Below, in pieces: positions 45,757 to 54,735 of a stretch of DNA of 61,026 bases. Each line of letters starts with the position of its first letter. Position 1 is the stretch's first letter. Below the pieces are notes generated by a model. It saw nothing but the letters and a program-made list of their open reading frames with translations, had not been told where the DNA came from and searched no databases. This DNA comes from DASTBU01 sp035711845 (GTDB lineage Bacteria; Acidobacteriota; Vicinamibacteria; Vicinamibacterales; 2-12-FULL-66-21), in NCBI GenBank assembly GCA_035711845.1, contig DASTBU010000005.1, forward strand, positions 1 through 61,026, in the 5' to 3' direction. Made by a program: the position numbers and the translations under genes.

Positions 45757-46491
45757 TCAGAGTGCGAGCACGTGCTTGGCGAGCGGCCCGATGCGCGCGC
45801 GCGTCTCAGGCTGCATGCGCGCCGCGAAGTCGGTCGCAGCGCGCCCATCCCGGGGAATGAACGCACCTTGAAGAGACCGACGCGACCCATTTGAGATGTT
45901 TGCGGTGTGTCCATGCCATGTGGACCCGTTGAAGATGACGAGCGAGCCGGCGGCGCCACACGCCAACACTTGTCCTGCGTGATCCGCTTGCAGATCTGAC
46001 ATCGTGTCCGCTGGCGTACGCGGCCACCGGTGAGAACCCGGCACGAACCGCGTTGCCCCGTTGTCGGGCCGGAACTCATCAACCATCAAGATGAAACTGA
46101 GAAGCGGCCAGTCGGCGGAGTCGCGCCGAACGTCGACGTGCAGACCCTCGACTTGCGTATAGGACCGCAGCGTTCGGGCGTGGAACGAACTGAGTTTGAA
46201 GGCCCGGCCGATCACGAGACAGCACGCCTCGAGTAGAGGAGGGAAGACGTATAGGCCGTCGAACTCGGATCCACGATTCACGAAATCATTCACACGCGTC
46301 GAGGCGCTACCAGTATGAATGTCGTCGTCCCTCGCCGATGCGACAGCGACAGTGTATGCGTTAGCCAGATGTTCCATCTGATCGGATGAAACCGCACGAC
46401 GAAGTACGACGAAACCCTGCTCCCGTAATTCGGAAGCAGCGTCCTTTGAGAGTTCGCTTCCTGAGGCCAAGGTACTGAACCAGTCCGTCAT
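45757..46491 (-). CDS. Phytanoyl-CoA dioxygenase (PhyH) family protein
   Basis: 244 residues. Fe(II)/2-oxoglutarate dioxygenase fold: HVDVRRDSADWPLLSFILMV supplies HxD, and SLVIFNGSTWHGHTANIS supplies the distal His, followed by RRSLQGAFIPR. The family hydroxylates lipid-like or secondary-metabolite substrates; the substrate is unknown. The start at 46491 is chosen from domain length. Cassette gene. Confidence 0.87.
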   Translation of the reverse strand: MTDWFSTLASGSELSKDAASELREQGFVVLRRAVSSDQMEHLANAYTVAVASARDDDIHTGSASTRVNDFVNRGSEFDGLYVFPPLLEACCLVIGRAFKLSSFHARTLRSYTQVEGLHVDVRRDSADWPLLSFILMVDEFRPDNGATRFVPGSHRWPRTPADTMSDLQADHAGQVLACGAAGSLVIFNGSTWHGHTANISNGSRRSLQGAFIPRDGRAATDFAARMQPETRARIGPLAKHVLAL

Positions 46492-46505
46492 TTCAGAGTG
46501 AGCGG

Positions 46506-46601
46506 TCAAAACGTGCGGCTTTAGCCGCGAGCGGCGCTCATGAGACGGCAAGTCGCCCATCTGCTGACGTGCCGCTCGTCGGCTGCAGCGGCCTTTTAGG
46601 C
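46506..46601 (-). other. attC site
   Basis: TCAAAAC to TTTAGGC, 96 bp. Arms GCGGCTTTAGCCGCGAGCGGC and GCCGCTCGTCGGCTGCAGCGG. It contains the stop codon of the HicB gene. Confidence 0.8.
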
Positions 46602-46811
46602 GGCGTGAACGTCAACGACTTCAGCCGTCGACGATGGTCTTGGGATGGACTGGCCGGCTTCTCTCAGTCCTTCGATATGAAACTCGATGGCATCACGGAT
46701 GAGGGCAAGTGCTTCCTCGCGTGTCTCGCCCGCGGCAACGCATCCCGGCAGATCCGGGACGTACGCGCCGAATGAGCTCTGGCCCTCTTCGACGACGACG
46801 AGATATCTCAT
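46596..46811 (-). CDS. hicB: HicB family antitoxin
   Basis: 71 residues: partial RNase-H-like HicB fold with YLVVVEEGQSSFGAYVPDLP, GCVAAGETREEALALIRDAI and EFHIEGLREAGQSIPRP. No C-terminal DNA-binding domain, so this is the short form. It lies 10 bases after HicA, and its stop TAA is inside the attC box. Confidence 0.93.
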   Translation of the reverse strand: MRYLVVVEEGQSSFGAYVPDLPGCVAAGETREEALALIRDAIEFHIEGLREAGQSIPRPSSTAEVVDVHAA

Positions 46812-46821
46812 TGCCGCCCTC

Positions 46822-47010
46822 CTACTTCTTCAGGCCGGCTTGCTTTGGCACGCTGTTGAGAGTACCGGCCGGGACCTCAACGCCAGGGTTGCCGGCTATC
46901 GTGACCGTTCCGGGCTTCGCCGGATGTTGAAACCACCGGTGACTGCCTTTAGTCCGAACGAGCACCCAGCCGTCGGACTCGATCAACCGGATCACTTCGC
47001 GCACCTTCAC
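46822..47010 (-). CDS. hicA: HicA family mRNA-interferase toxin
   Basis: 62 residues, dsRBD-like fold with KVREVIRLIESDGWVLVRTK, catalytic His in GSHRWFQHP, and TVTIAGNPGVEVPAGTL. The toxin gene precedes the antitoxin, the usual hicAB order. Together they make one cassette. Confidence 0.94.
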   Translation of the reverse strand: MKVREVIRLIESDGWVLVRTKGSHRWFQHPAKPGTVTIAGNPGVEVPAGTLNSVPKQAGLKK

Positions 47011-47073
47011 TGAAGAAGCCTATCATCGTCGCGGACTCGAAGGTGGCGCGCTCTCTCGCCCATCAGTCTGTCC

Positions 47074-47157
47074 GCCTAACGCCCGAGTTGAGCGGCAAAC
47101 CGCAGCGACCGAGCGAAGCGAAGGGTGCGAGGATTCCGCTCGAACGAGTTGTTAGGC
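47074..47157 (-). other. attC site
   Basis: GCCTAAC to GTTAGGC, both boxes perfect, 84 bp. Inner arms CCGAGTTGAGCGG and TCCGCTCGAACGAG with the extra-helical base on the minus-strand L'' side. Confidence 0.9.
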
Positions 47158-47182
47158 GCCGCCTTATCTCAACGGAACGCTA

Positions 47183-47635
47183 CTAATTCCATATGACTCG
47201 GCTTTGTTTCCAGGAACCATCCCCTTGACGCTGATACAGGTAGAGGTAGTTGCCGCTCTTATGGATTGGAGCCCCACCAGCCTTCGGAGTCAGCGTGTAA
47301 CGCTCCGTGCCTCGATCAAAGGCCCAATCGCCTGATACCACAATCTCCTGACTGTTGTACTCAACCTGCACCGCGAACTTTTCGTGGAACACTCGCATTT
47401 GGGCGGCCACAGTATCCCCACCGGTCACTGGTGGCTTGTCGGGCCCCATCACAACCAGGTCGTCAGCGAAGAAACTTCGAAACTGGTTTACACTTCCAGC
47501 GTTCTCTGCGGCCTCGAACTGAGCGGTCGCGGCAGCGATGGCCTGACGCTCAGCCGCTGCATCCCGCGTGCTGGCGAAATCGCATGCCGCTATCAGGAAC
47601 GCTGAGAAGACAGCTCCGATTGCCACATGCTTCAT
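47183..47635 (-). CDS. NTF2-like (DUF4440) lipoprotein
   Basis: 150 residues with lipobox FLIAAC near residue 18, then an SnoaL/DUF4440 domain (IAAATAQFEAAENAG, RSFFADDLVVMGPDKPPVT, NYLYLYQRQGDGSWKQSRVI). Probably exported. Single-gene cassette, the second NTF2-like gene in the array. Confidence 0.85.
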   Translation of the reverse strand: MKHVAIGAVFSAFLIAACDFASTRDAAAERQAIAAATAQFEAAENAGSVNQFRSFFADDLVVMGPDKPPVTGGDTVAAQMRVFHEKFAVQVEYNSQEIVVSGDWAFDRGTERYTLTPKAGGAPIHKSGNYLYLYQRQGDGSWKQSRVIWN

Positions 47636-47657
47636 CGAACCTCCTCGCCTAAGCGGC

Positions 47658-47767
47658 GTCTAACGTCTGCCGCTCACCTGCGGCACGCGCGCGTGAACGA
47701 TAGCATCGCGCGCAAGGGGCGCGCGCGAGCGCGGCGCAATGCCGTCAGGTGCAGCGGTGTGTTATGC
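47658..47767 (-). other. attC site, second type (GTTATGC box)
   Basis: GTCTAAC to GTTATGC, 110 bp. Arms TGCCGCTCACCTGCGGCA and GCCGTCAGGTGCAGCGG; same family as the site at 41548. Confidence 0.85.
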
Positions 47768-47781
47768 GGCAGAAAGGCGGG

Positions 47782-49050
47782 TCAATTCTCGCGAACGATC
47801 ACAAATGACCCAGGTCGTGCCGCCGGCCGCACGACCCATCCGGAGTTCAGAGTGGCGCTCCAGCCGTCTCCCTGCAGGGTGGTCCCTTCGAGCGGCTTGG
47901 TAACCGGCACGGCCAGTGTTCTCCCATCGGCGGCGCGCAAGACGCCGCTGTCAGCGTTGAGACGGCCCCACTGCGCGGAGAGGGTGAAGTTGTTGAACAA
48001 CACCGTACCGACGCCCGGAATGCCGACGCTGCCCCTGGTGTCAGAGGTGCCGCTGCCTCCGGCAGGCATCGTCAGCACGGGCCCATCGACGAAGCGCCGG
48101 CGCAACTCGGCGACGCGGACCTGCTGCGCCCGATCGCGCGCCTCCTCCGCCGTTCGCAGCGTTGTCCCATCGTAGCGCGCCGCCGCGGCGGCGACGTCCG
48201 CCGTTGGCGGCCTGCTGGTTGCTGAGGCGAGCAAGTCGCCAAGGTCCGAAGCGCCCGTAACCTGTCGGCGCCACTCCGACATGAGATCGTCCAGAAGCAC
48301 CCCGTAGGCGGGTCCGGACGCGGCTTCGAAATTTCCGACGAAGGACCACGGCGCTTCGCCTACTGGGAGCGCTGACGCTGCCGCACGGCGGGCATCCGCG
48401 GGCGAATCCGCCCAGGCCGCGATGCCGGTATAGGTGGCAAGCCCTTCGCGAATCTCGTCGCGCCGTTCGTTGTCCGCCGCGCCGGGAAACAGGCGGCGGC
48501 GTTCGCGCCTGAAGGCCAGCGCATCGGCGATCGCCTCGGCTTGGTCGCTTCCGGTCGACTGGAGCGCCCGGCGGAGCGCGCGCCATTCAAGCTGCATCCA
48601 GACGCGGCCTTCGAACGTATCGAGATGCTCGTTGAAGCCATCGCTCGCGCCCGCAAACAAGCCGTGCTCGGCCTGGATACGATGGAACAACGCGTGAAGC
48701 AGCAATTGCTGGCGCAGGTCAGCATCCTTCTCCGGGAGCATGTACAAGGGCGCGGCGAACCACACCTGCCCGCCCCAGGTGACCGGGCCGTCCGCGAGAC
48801 CCGGAAAGCGGGGCGGAGGCCCCGGCGGTTCGGGATGGCTTGTGGCGCGCGTTCCGGTCGCCGGGTCGAAGATCACCAACGGACCACAGAGCGACACGCC
48901 CCAAAGCCGGCCCGCGTCCCGCTCGCAGAGCTTCTTGGCTTCATCGAAGTAGCGCCGCGCGAGCTGTGGATCGACCTGCGCCTCCGCATCCGTTGCCGAG
49001 CCAAACACCAGGAGCAGGAATAGCGCCTTGCAATGGTACCGAGTCCGCAT
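47782..49050 (-). CDS. Secreted protein of unknown function
   Basis: 422 residues. The start at 49050 is chosen because GGGAGGG lies just upstream and a signal peptide follows (CKALFLLLVFGSATDAEAQ). The upstream open frame reaches the attC and has no ribosome binding site. The sequence contains HALFHRIQAEHGLFAG, an HxxxH-like helix, and LATYTGIAAWADSPADARRA, which hints at a metallopeptidase-like helical fold, but no family is recognised with confidence. Single-gene cassette. Confidence 0.7.
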   Translation of the reverse strand: MRTRYHCKALFLLLVFGSATDAEAQVDPQLARRYFDEAKKLCERDAGRLWGVSLCGPLVIFDPATGTRATSHPEPPGPPPRFPGLADGPVTWGGQVWFAAPLYMLPEKDADLRQQLLLHALFHRIQAEHGLFAGASDGFNEHLDTFEGRVWMQLEWRALRRALQSTGSDQAEAIADALAFRRERRRLFPGAADNERRDEIREGLATYTGIAAWADSPADARRAAASALPVGEAPWSFVGNFEAASGPAYGVLLDDLMSEWRRQVTGASDLGDLLASATSRPPTADVAAAAARYDGTTLRTAEEARDRAQQVRVAELRRRFVDGPVLTMPAGGSGTSDTRGSVGIPGVGTVLFNNFTLSAQWGRLNADSGVLRAADGRTLAVPVTKPLEGTTLQGDGWSATLNSGWVVRPAARPGSFVIVREN

Positions 49051-49122
49051 CGCATCCCTCCCACTGAGAGCCGCTCGCCACACGATTCTCGAGCGTGACG
49101 CCATCCACACGCTATCCATGCC

Positions 49123-49185
49123 GCCTAACGCTCGGCTTCAGCGGCGCCGCACTTGGGCGGCGTCCGCTGCAAGCCGTTGTTAGGC
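49123..49185 (-). other. attC site
   Basis: GCCTAAC to GTTAGGC, perfect boxes, 63 bp, the shortest in the array. It contains the stop codon of the methyltransferase gene to its right. Confidence 0.9.
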
Positions 49186-49953
49186 AGCCGAGGTGGCGCG
49201 CTGTGACGAACGATGTCTGAAGACGTAAATCGCCCAGCCCACGGTGTCTCGGCCCCAGCGAAGATACACAGTCTTGCCCTTGGCCACTCGCTCCAAGAGC
49301 TCGGGCAGATCTGGATCGTCTGGATGACAGCGGGCGTACTCGGCCGTGGCATACCATTGCAGGCCTTCGTACTCGTCCCAGTCATCCTTGCTGCTCACGA
49401 ACGTGTGAACCAGCTCGAGCCCCCGCAGCTCACCGGCCTCTGCGTTGGCAAAATGTGTCCCGAAGGCGTTCCTGCTGGCCCCCGATGCCGCAAGGTACTC
49501 CTCCGATGGCTGCTGAAGCCAGTAGGGCTCCCCGACAATCACCCAACCACCGGGCGCGACCATGCCCGAGAGCGCCTCCACAGTCTCTGCGTGACCACCG
49601 AACACCCAGCTGGCGCCGATGCAGGAGGCTAGAGTGAAGGTGCGCGGCTCTTCGGGCCTGAAGTCGGAGCCGTTCATCTGACTGAAGACGACCTCTGCCC
49701 CCTGCGCTCGCATCTGCAGCTGCCTCTGTGCGTCGGCGATGCAGAACGGTGACATGTCAATCCCGATTCCACGGATGCCGTACGCTTCAGCCAGGCGAAT
49801 CAGGAACTCACCTTTCCCGCAGGCGATGTCGACCACGCGCGCTTCCGCTGGAAGCCGCAAGAGACCGACAAGTCGCGTCAGCTTGTCGTTGTTCGTGGGA
49901 TTACACACCACGTGCTCACGGTGTGTGATGTTGTAGAACTTCCACGTGTCCAT
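49180..49953 (-). CDS. Class I SAM-dependent methyltransferase
   Basis: 257 residues. SAM motif I VVDIACGKGEFLIRLAEAYG near residue 40, then GIGIDMSPFCIADAQRQL (motif II) and MVAPGGWVIVGEPYW (motif III region). The acceptor is unknown. The start at 49953 follows AAGGGAA; the GTG at 49959 is too close to it. The stop TAA is in the attC box. Confidence 0.88.
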   Translation of the reverse strand: MDTWKFYNITHREHVVCNPTNNDKLTRLVGLLRLPAEARVVDIACGKGEFLIRLAEAYGIRGIGIDMSPFCIADAQRQLQMRAQGAEVVFSQMNGSDFRPEEPRTFTLASCIGASWVFGGHAETVEALSGMVAPGGWVIVGEPYWLQQPSEEYLAASGASRNAFGTHFANAEAGELRGLELVHTFVSSKDDWDEYEGLQWYATAEYARCHPDDPDLPELLERVAKGKTVYLRWGRDTVGWAIYVFRHRSSQRATSAA

Positions 49954-49971
49954 CGCCACTTCCCTTGGTCC

Positions 49972-50044
49972 GCCTAACGTGCCGCTTCAACCGCGGCGGC
50001 TCAGCCTCGCACCGGCCGCCGTCGGCTGCAAGCGGAGGTTAGGC
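49972..50044 (-). other. attC site (best example)
   Basis: GCCTAAC to GTTAGGC, 73 bp. Arms CGCTTCAACCGCGGCGGC and GCCGCCGTCGGCTGCAAGCG pair almost perfectly; read on the minus strand the left arm GCCGACGGCGGC has one extra A against GCCGCCGCGG, exactly as in canonical attC sites. Confidence 0.93.
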
Positions 50045-50821
50045 CGCAGTTCCAGAGCGCTGTGCCACCACCACAAGTCGATCGGTTGCTCCGAGCGCAA
50101 CGCCGGGGTCGTATGCGCCGAACCAGGAGACATCTCCGAAGCCATGACGCGCGAGAAGTCCATTGAGCTCCGCTCTATCCCAGCACCGCATGACGAAGTG
50201 ATAGTCGCTGATCCTTTCGCAACCCTGTCCGGACAACTCGTGCCGTTCAGACATCAGAAGTTGCCGGCTCTCAGGATCGAGCGCGGTGTAGCTTGTGAAC
50301 GTCAACTCACCTCGCTCGGTCGACACACGTTTTCGGAAGACTGGCTCACGGAGTTTCCGTTTCAGAGAGGCAGCCCATTCCCGGACGTCCAGGATCAACA
50401 CGCCATGGGATTGCAGCGCACCCGCAAACGCTGCGAAGACGGCGTCACGACCGGCGTCGTCGATGATGTCATTGAGGACGCCACGGCACAGGATCGCAGC
50501 ATATCGGGAGGCCGGCAGGTGGGCAATGTCCCCGACGCCGAACGATACGCGGCCGGTCGAGTCACCGATTGCACCAGTCGCGATGTCGATCAGCTCGGGC
50601 GAGAGGTCCACGCCACGAACGACGTAGCCGCGCCTCGCGAGTTCGAGCGCGTACCGACCCGTTCCGCAGCCGGCATCAAGGACCGCCGCGCCCGGCAGAA
50701 CATCGCGGTCTATCAGCCAGGCGGCGATCGCGGCGCATTCCTTACGAACAGGTCGATCGATGAGCAGGTCGAACGCCCATGCGTACTCGGCGTAGAACGG
50801 ACGGCGCTTGTTCTCGTTCAT
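50039..50821 (-). CDS. Class I SAM-dependent methyltransferase
   Basis: 260 residues. SAM motif I AAVLDAGCGTGRYALELARR near residue 44, GVDLSPELIDIATGAIG and the motif II/III region GVLILDVREWAASLKRK. The acceptor is unknown. The stop TAA lies in the attC R'' box. Adjacent cassette to the other methyltransferase, but their sequences are not close copies. Confidence 0.9.
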   Translation of the reverse strand: MNENKRRPFYAEYAWAFDLLIDRPVRKECAAIAAWLIDRDVLPGAAVLDAGCGTGRYALELARRGYVVRGVDLSPELIDIATGAIGDSTGRVSFGVGDIAHLPASRYAAILCRGVLNDIIDDAGRDAVFAAFAGALQSHGVLILDVREWAASLKRKLREPVFRKRVSTERGELTFTSYTALDPESRQLLMSERHELSGQGCERISDYHFVMRCWDRAELNGLLARHGFGDVSWFGAYDPGVALGATDRLVVVAQRSGTAA

Positions 50822-50839
50822 CGGGACCTGTGGTCGTCG

Positions 50840-50910
50840 GCCTAACGTCAGATTTCAGCCGCGGCGGCTCACGATCGATGGCCGCCGTCCGGTGCAAATC
50901 TATGTCAGCC
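50840..50910 (-). other. attC site, right box degenerate
   Basis: GCCTAAC to GTCAGCC, 71 bp. Arms ATTTCAGCCGCGGCGGC and GCCGCCGTCCGGTGCAAAT pair well; last attC before a 5.7-kb gap. Confidence 0.8.
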
Positions 50911-51085
50911 GCCGTCCGGGATAGTCGATGGCTTCGGGCCCATCGAAAATCGGCCACCTCCGCACCGGACTGACGTTGTCACTCCTCGTCGACGCCGCGT
51001 TTGCCCAGGAGCAGCACCGCCCCGCAGGGTCCGCGCAGGCCGCGCCAAGCACATCTCGTCCATTTCGTCATGCGCACGGGAAGAT

Positions 51086-51636
51086 TCATCGCGTCGACCT
51101 GGTAGCCCCGCGCGTCTTCCGCTTCGGAACCTGGATTGTCGCGGCATCCGACTCTCCCGCGACGCTTATCGTGATCAAGCGCATGTCCGATGGGAAGGCC
51201 TGCTCGTAGTAATGGACGGGACCAACGAGATCGGGACCACAGAACGGTTCTTTGTCTCTGTGGAATTCAATCTGATACGCAACTGAGCCGGCCGACTGGC
51301 TGTCGATACGCTTGAGGGACGCTGTGGAGAAACTGTTCGGAAATCTATCGGTCACGCGACTGATGTGCAGCACGTGTCCGTTCCACTCCGCCGTCCAGGA
51401 CTCTTTGAAATTCATTGTGACAAAGCCATGCCCCTCACACCTGGCCCGGCGCCAGGAATCGGCGCGACGGGCGCTCGTACGCGTGCGCGAACGCCAGCAC
51501 GCAGGCGTCGTCGCCGGGGAGGCCATTGTGCGTCCAGCGGATCGGATGCGGCGGACGTCCAGCCGGATCGCGGTAATGCGCTCCCTGCGCCGAGCGCCGC
51601 GAGCTGGGCCCGAAGGTCGCGACGGGAGAAGGTCAT
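51086..51636 (-). pseudogene. Frameshifted Tat-exported hypothetical protein
   Basis: Protein-like segments are spread over three frames. A Tat-type start SRRDLRAQLAALGAG begins at 51636; next comes DDACVLAFAHAYERPSRRFL in another frame, then TMNFKESWTAEWNGHVLHIS to the end in a third (stop at 51086). At least two frameshifts are needed to join them. The C-terminal 100 residues look like a beta-sandwich. Function unknown; an error in the sequence is the alternative. Confidence 0.5.
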
Positions 51637-51779
51637 GGGTGCGATGAGGTTCGGGCCTGTGGTCCGCTCGCGTGGAGAGCGGCCACAGGGCCGCACTGTA
51701 GCCGGAGCCTTCGCACGAGGTCAAGGCGTCTGGTGATGGCTGCAGCGGGCCTCGAGACGGATACCATAGGCATGCCCAG

Positions 51780-52700
51780 ATGCGACCGCGTGGACCCGCT
51801 CGACTGCTCGTCGCCCCGATCGTGCTCGCCGCCTCAGGATGGGTCGTGCCCCCGCGCGCGCCGGACGCTCATGAGGACGTCGCTGCCCTGATCGCGCACG
51901 TCGGCGAGCGTGTGGCCGCCTTCTACGAACGCGCGCAGCGGCTCGTCTGCCTCGAGCGCTCGACCGTCCTGCCGATCGACCGCGATTGGAGGGTCGTGGG
52001 CTTCGGCCGCACCGTACTCTCCGAGCTGCGCATCGAGCCCGGCGACGCCGATGGCGGCTTCCGGTCCGAACCGCACGTGACGCGCGTGATTCGCCGCATC
52101 AACGGACGCGAGCCTCGCGCGCGCGACTTGACCGGCCGCGCCGGCTGCACGGACCCGACGCCGCTCTCGCCCGTGCCGCTCGCGTTTCTGCTGCCGGAGC
52201 ATCGGGACGAGTACCAGTTCACGAACGTCCGTGAAACGACTCGAGACGGCCGGGCTGCGCTGACGATCGGCTTTGCCTCGGTGCGTCGGGACGGACATCC
52301 GGTGCTCATCGAGGACGAGCACGGACACGACGATTGCTACGACTGGACAGGGCCCATGCGCATCACCGGCCGCCTGTGGGTGGACGCCTCGACACACGAC
52401 GTCGTACGCCTCGAACGCCACCTTGCGGGTCCGACCGACGTGCGCATTCCGCGGCGTCTTCAGCGCGAGCACAACTTTCCCGACTGGGTGACAATCGATC
52501 GCGACGACCTGACGATCGAATACGACGAGGTGTCGTTCAGCCATCCGGACGAGGTGATGCTGCTGCCGGCGTCGATCGAATCGACCACGGTGCTGCGCAC
52601 GACGCTGCAGTCGACGCGTCGCACGCAGGTGTTCGGCGACTACCGGCGCTTCCTCACCGGCGGGCGCATCGTGAAGGGCGGATACGAGCTGCCGCGCTGA
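51780..52700 (+). CDS. Secreted protein of unknown function
   Basis: 306 residues with a signal peptide to about residue 30. The N-terminal helix HVGERVAAFYERAQRLVCLE and the beta-rich rest (VDASTHDVVRLERHLAGPT, DDLTIEYDEVSFSHPDEVML) match a layout often seen in exported acidobacterial proteins; family not named. Preferred over the long antisense frame because of the signal peptide. Not flanked by attC sites. Confidence 0.7.
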   Translation: MRPRGPARLLVAPIVLAASGWVVPPRAPDAHEDVAALIAHVGERVAAFYERAQRLVCLERSTVLPIDRDWRVVGFGRTVLSELRIEPGDADGGFRSEPHVTRVIRRINGREPRARDLTGRAGCTDPTPLSPVPLAFLLPEHRDEYQFTNVRETTRDGRAALTIGFASVRRDGHPVLIEDEHGHDDCYDWTGPMRITGRLWVDASTHDVVRLERHLAGPTDVRIPRRLQREHNFPDWVTIDRDDLTIEYDEVSFSHPDEVMLLPASIESTTVLRTTLQSTRRTQVFGDYRRFLTGGRIVKGGYELPR

Positions 52701-52726
52701 TCGAGTCGGATGATCCTGCCGGCCAG

Positions 52727-54553
52727 TCACCCTGAGGCAGTCCGGATGTATTCGTCCACGTTCTTCCCGAGCACGTCGAGCGGCACGTTGCCGCCGAGCA
52801 CCACGACGTCGTCGAACGCTTTCAAATCGTATTTCACACCGAGCGCGGCCTTCGCCTTGTCGCGCTGGCGGTTGATCTCGCTGTGGCCCACCTTGTAGCC
52901 GCACGCCTGGCCGGGCCAGGAACAATAGCGATCCACCTCGCTGGCGACCTCCTCGGGATTCGATCCGTTCACGTCCACGAAAAAGCGGACGGCCTGCTCG
53001 CGCGTCCACCCCTTGGCGTGGATGCCGGTGTCGACGACGAGCCTGCAGGCGCGGACGGCGATCGACTGCAGGTAGCCGAGGCGGCCGACGTGGTCGTCCT
53101 CGTAGGCGCCGAGCTCGTCGGCCAGCTGTTCCGCGTACAACGCCCAGCCTTCAGAGTAGGCGTTGAAGGCCAGAATCTGACGAATCAGCGGCATCGCGTG
53201 CGTGTATTCCCCCTGCCAGATGTGGCCGGGAATCGCCTCATGGAACGTCAGGTCGGCGAGGCTGTACTTGCTGTGCAGATCCGTCGTCCTGAGATTGATC
53301 CAGAACCGGCCCGGGATCTTGCCGTCGATCGAGCCCGCGCCGCCGTACGCGCCGGGCGCGCCCGGCTCCTCTTCCGGCGGCAGGCGCTTCACTTCCATGT
53401 TCGGATCCACGACGGTGTTGAAGGCCCGCGATATCTGCGCCCGGATCCACTGGAGGCGGTCCTCGATGAAGGCCGTGATCTCCGCGCGCCCCTTATCGCC
53501 CTCCGAGAACTGGTAGCGCGGATCCTTCGCCAGCGCCTTCATGCGCTCGCCGACGCTGCCGGTCGAGTAGCCGACCTCCTTCAGTATCGTGTCCATTTGC
53601 CCGTGCAGGCGCTGCAGCTCGGTGCGGCCCATCTCGTGCACTTCGTCCGGCGACATGCTCGTCGTCGTCGACGCTTCGAGCGCCCAGCGATAGAACTCCC
53701 GGCCGTGGGGACGCGCCGAGATGGCCGGGGCATCGGTCGCGACTTCACGCTCCTTCCGCAGCTCCTCGAGCTGCCGTTCCAGCGCGGGCGCGATTTCCTT
53801 GATCGCGATCGTCCGCGCGCGTTCGGCCCAGCCGCCGGGGTCCTTCGTCCGGCGCGCGATGGATGCCACGAGCGATCCGCCCTCGCGCGCGTTCTTCACC
53901 GAGAGCGTCATCTGCGCAATCGCCTTGTCGATCAGGAATCCGGGCGGGACGAGCCCCGCCGCTCGCGCCGCCTGGATCCGTCCCAGCTCGCCGTCCAGCT
54001 GCTTCGCGAAGGCCTGCAGTCTCGCGAGATACGCCTCGGCGTCGGACGCGCTCCCGATCTGGTGATCGCTGTCCAGGAACCGCGGGATGTCGAGGTACGC
54101 GCCGACGTTCTGAATGACGACGTAGGGCGTGTTGCGCCAGCCGCCGACGGTAATGTCGCCATAGGGAAGCGCGAACCCTTCGAGCGCCGTGGTGTAGGCG
54201 CTGCGCACAACGTCGATACTGGTACGCACGGCGTGCGACAGGCCGACGGTGTTGAACCCGTTCACCCGGTCCAGGTCGGCGCGCACCTGCGCCGCGAGGC
54301 GCCGCTGTCCGTCCGCCGACCGATCGGCAAGCTGAGACCGCAGCGATGCACGCGCGCCGGTGTCGACGCCGAGCGATGTCGCGGTTTCCGGCATCAGGCG
54401 CACGAGGTTTTCGCCGATCGCCTCGAGCAGTGCGGCGGCATCGGTGTCCGCCGGGGTGGCACTCGCCGCCTCCTGGTCGCGCCCGCACCCAGTCATGAGC
54501 GGCAGGGCCGCGGCCGACGCGAGCGCCGCGAGCGCCTCTCGTCGTGTATACAT
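52727..54553 (-). CDS. DUF885 family lipoprotein (Tat signal)
   Basis: 608 residues. Tat/lipoprotein start TRREALAALASAAALPLMTG then C (lipobox). DUF885 signature HEAIPGHIWQGEY is the putative zinc-binding helix; also YSEGWALYAEQLADELGAYE and CSWPGQACGYKVGH, typical of the family. Probably a secreted metallopeptidase. The upstream 57 codons in frame were rejected. It is a paralogue of the 15863-17542 gene. Confidence 0.88.
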   Translation of the reverse strand: MYTRREALAALASAAALPLMTGCGRDQEAASATPADTDAAALLEAIGENLVRLMPETATSLGVDTGARASLRSQLADRSADGQRRLAAQVRADLDRVNGFNTVGLSHAVRTSIDVVRSAYTTALEGFALPYGDITVGGWRNTPYVVIQNVGAYLDIPRFLDSDHQIGSASDAEAYLARLQAFAKQLDGELGRIQAARAAGLVPPGFLIDKAIAQMTLSVKNAREGGSLVASIARRTKDPGGWAERARTIAIKEIAPALERQLEELRKEREVATDAPAISARPHGREFYRWALEASTTTSMSPDEVHEMGRTELQRLHGQMDTILKEVGYSTGSVGERMKALAKDPRYQFSEGDKGRAEITAFIEDRLQWIRAQISRAFNTVVDPNMEVKRLPPEEEPGAPGAYGGAGSIDGKIPGRFWINLRTTDLHSKYSLADLTFHEAIPGHIWQGEYTHAMPLIRQILAFNAYSEGWALYAEQLADELGAYEDDHVGRLGYLQSIAVRACRLVVDTGIHAKGWTREQAVRFFVDVNGSNPEEVASEVDRYCSWPGQACGYKVGHSEINRQRDKAKAALGVKYDLKAFDDVVVLGGNVPLDVLGKNVDEYIRTASG

Positions 54554-54735
54554 CCGTCCATCATAGGCTGCACCGCCGGGTTTCAGCACGAGCTGCTGAA
54601 TGCCGGAACGCCCTGACGCGATCGGGTTCATCTTCCCTCGTGATGTGGCGCGTCCGCTCAGTCTCAATTGATTTCCGGCGCGGAGGGAGTATGATGCGCG
54701 GCGCGGGACTTCCGCTCGAGTCAAGGAGCGTCACG

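Noticed and set aside
50928..51209. 93-codon plus-strand ORF with a signal-like start
   Set aside because: Overlaps the better-supported minus-strand remnant and abuts attC; pattern after residue 30 is not protein-like. Kept as doubtful.
51834..53009. 391-codon minus-strand frame
   Set aside because: Antisense to a signal-peptide protein (51780-52700) and overlapping the DUF885 gene; no protein-like pattern.
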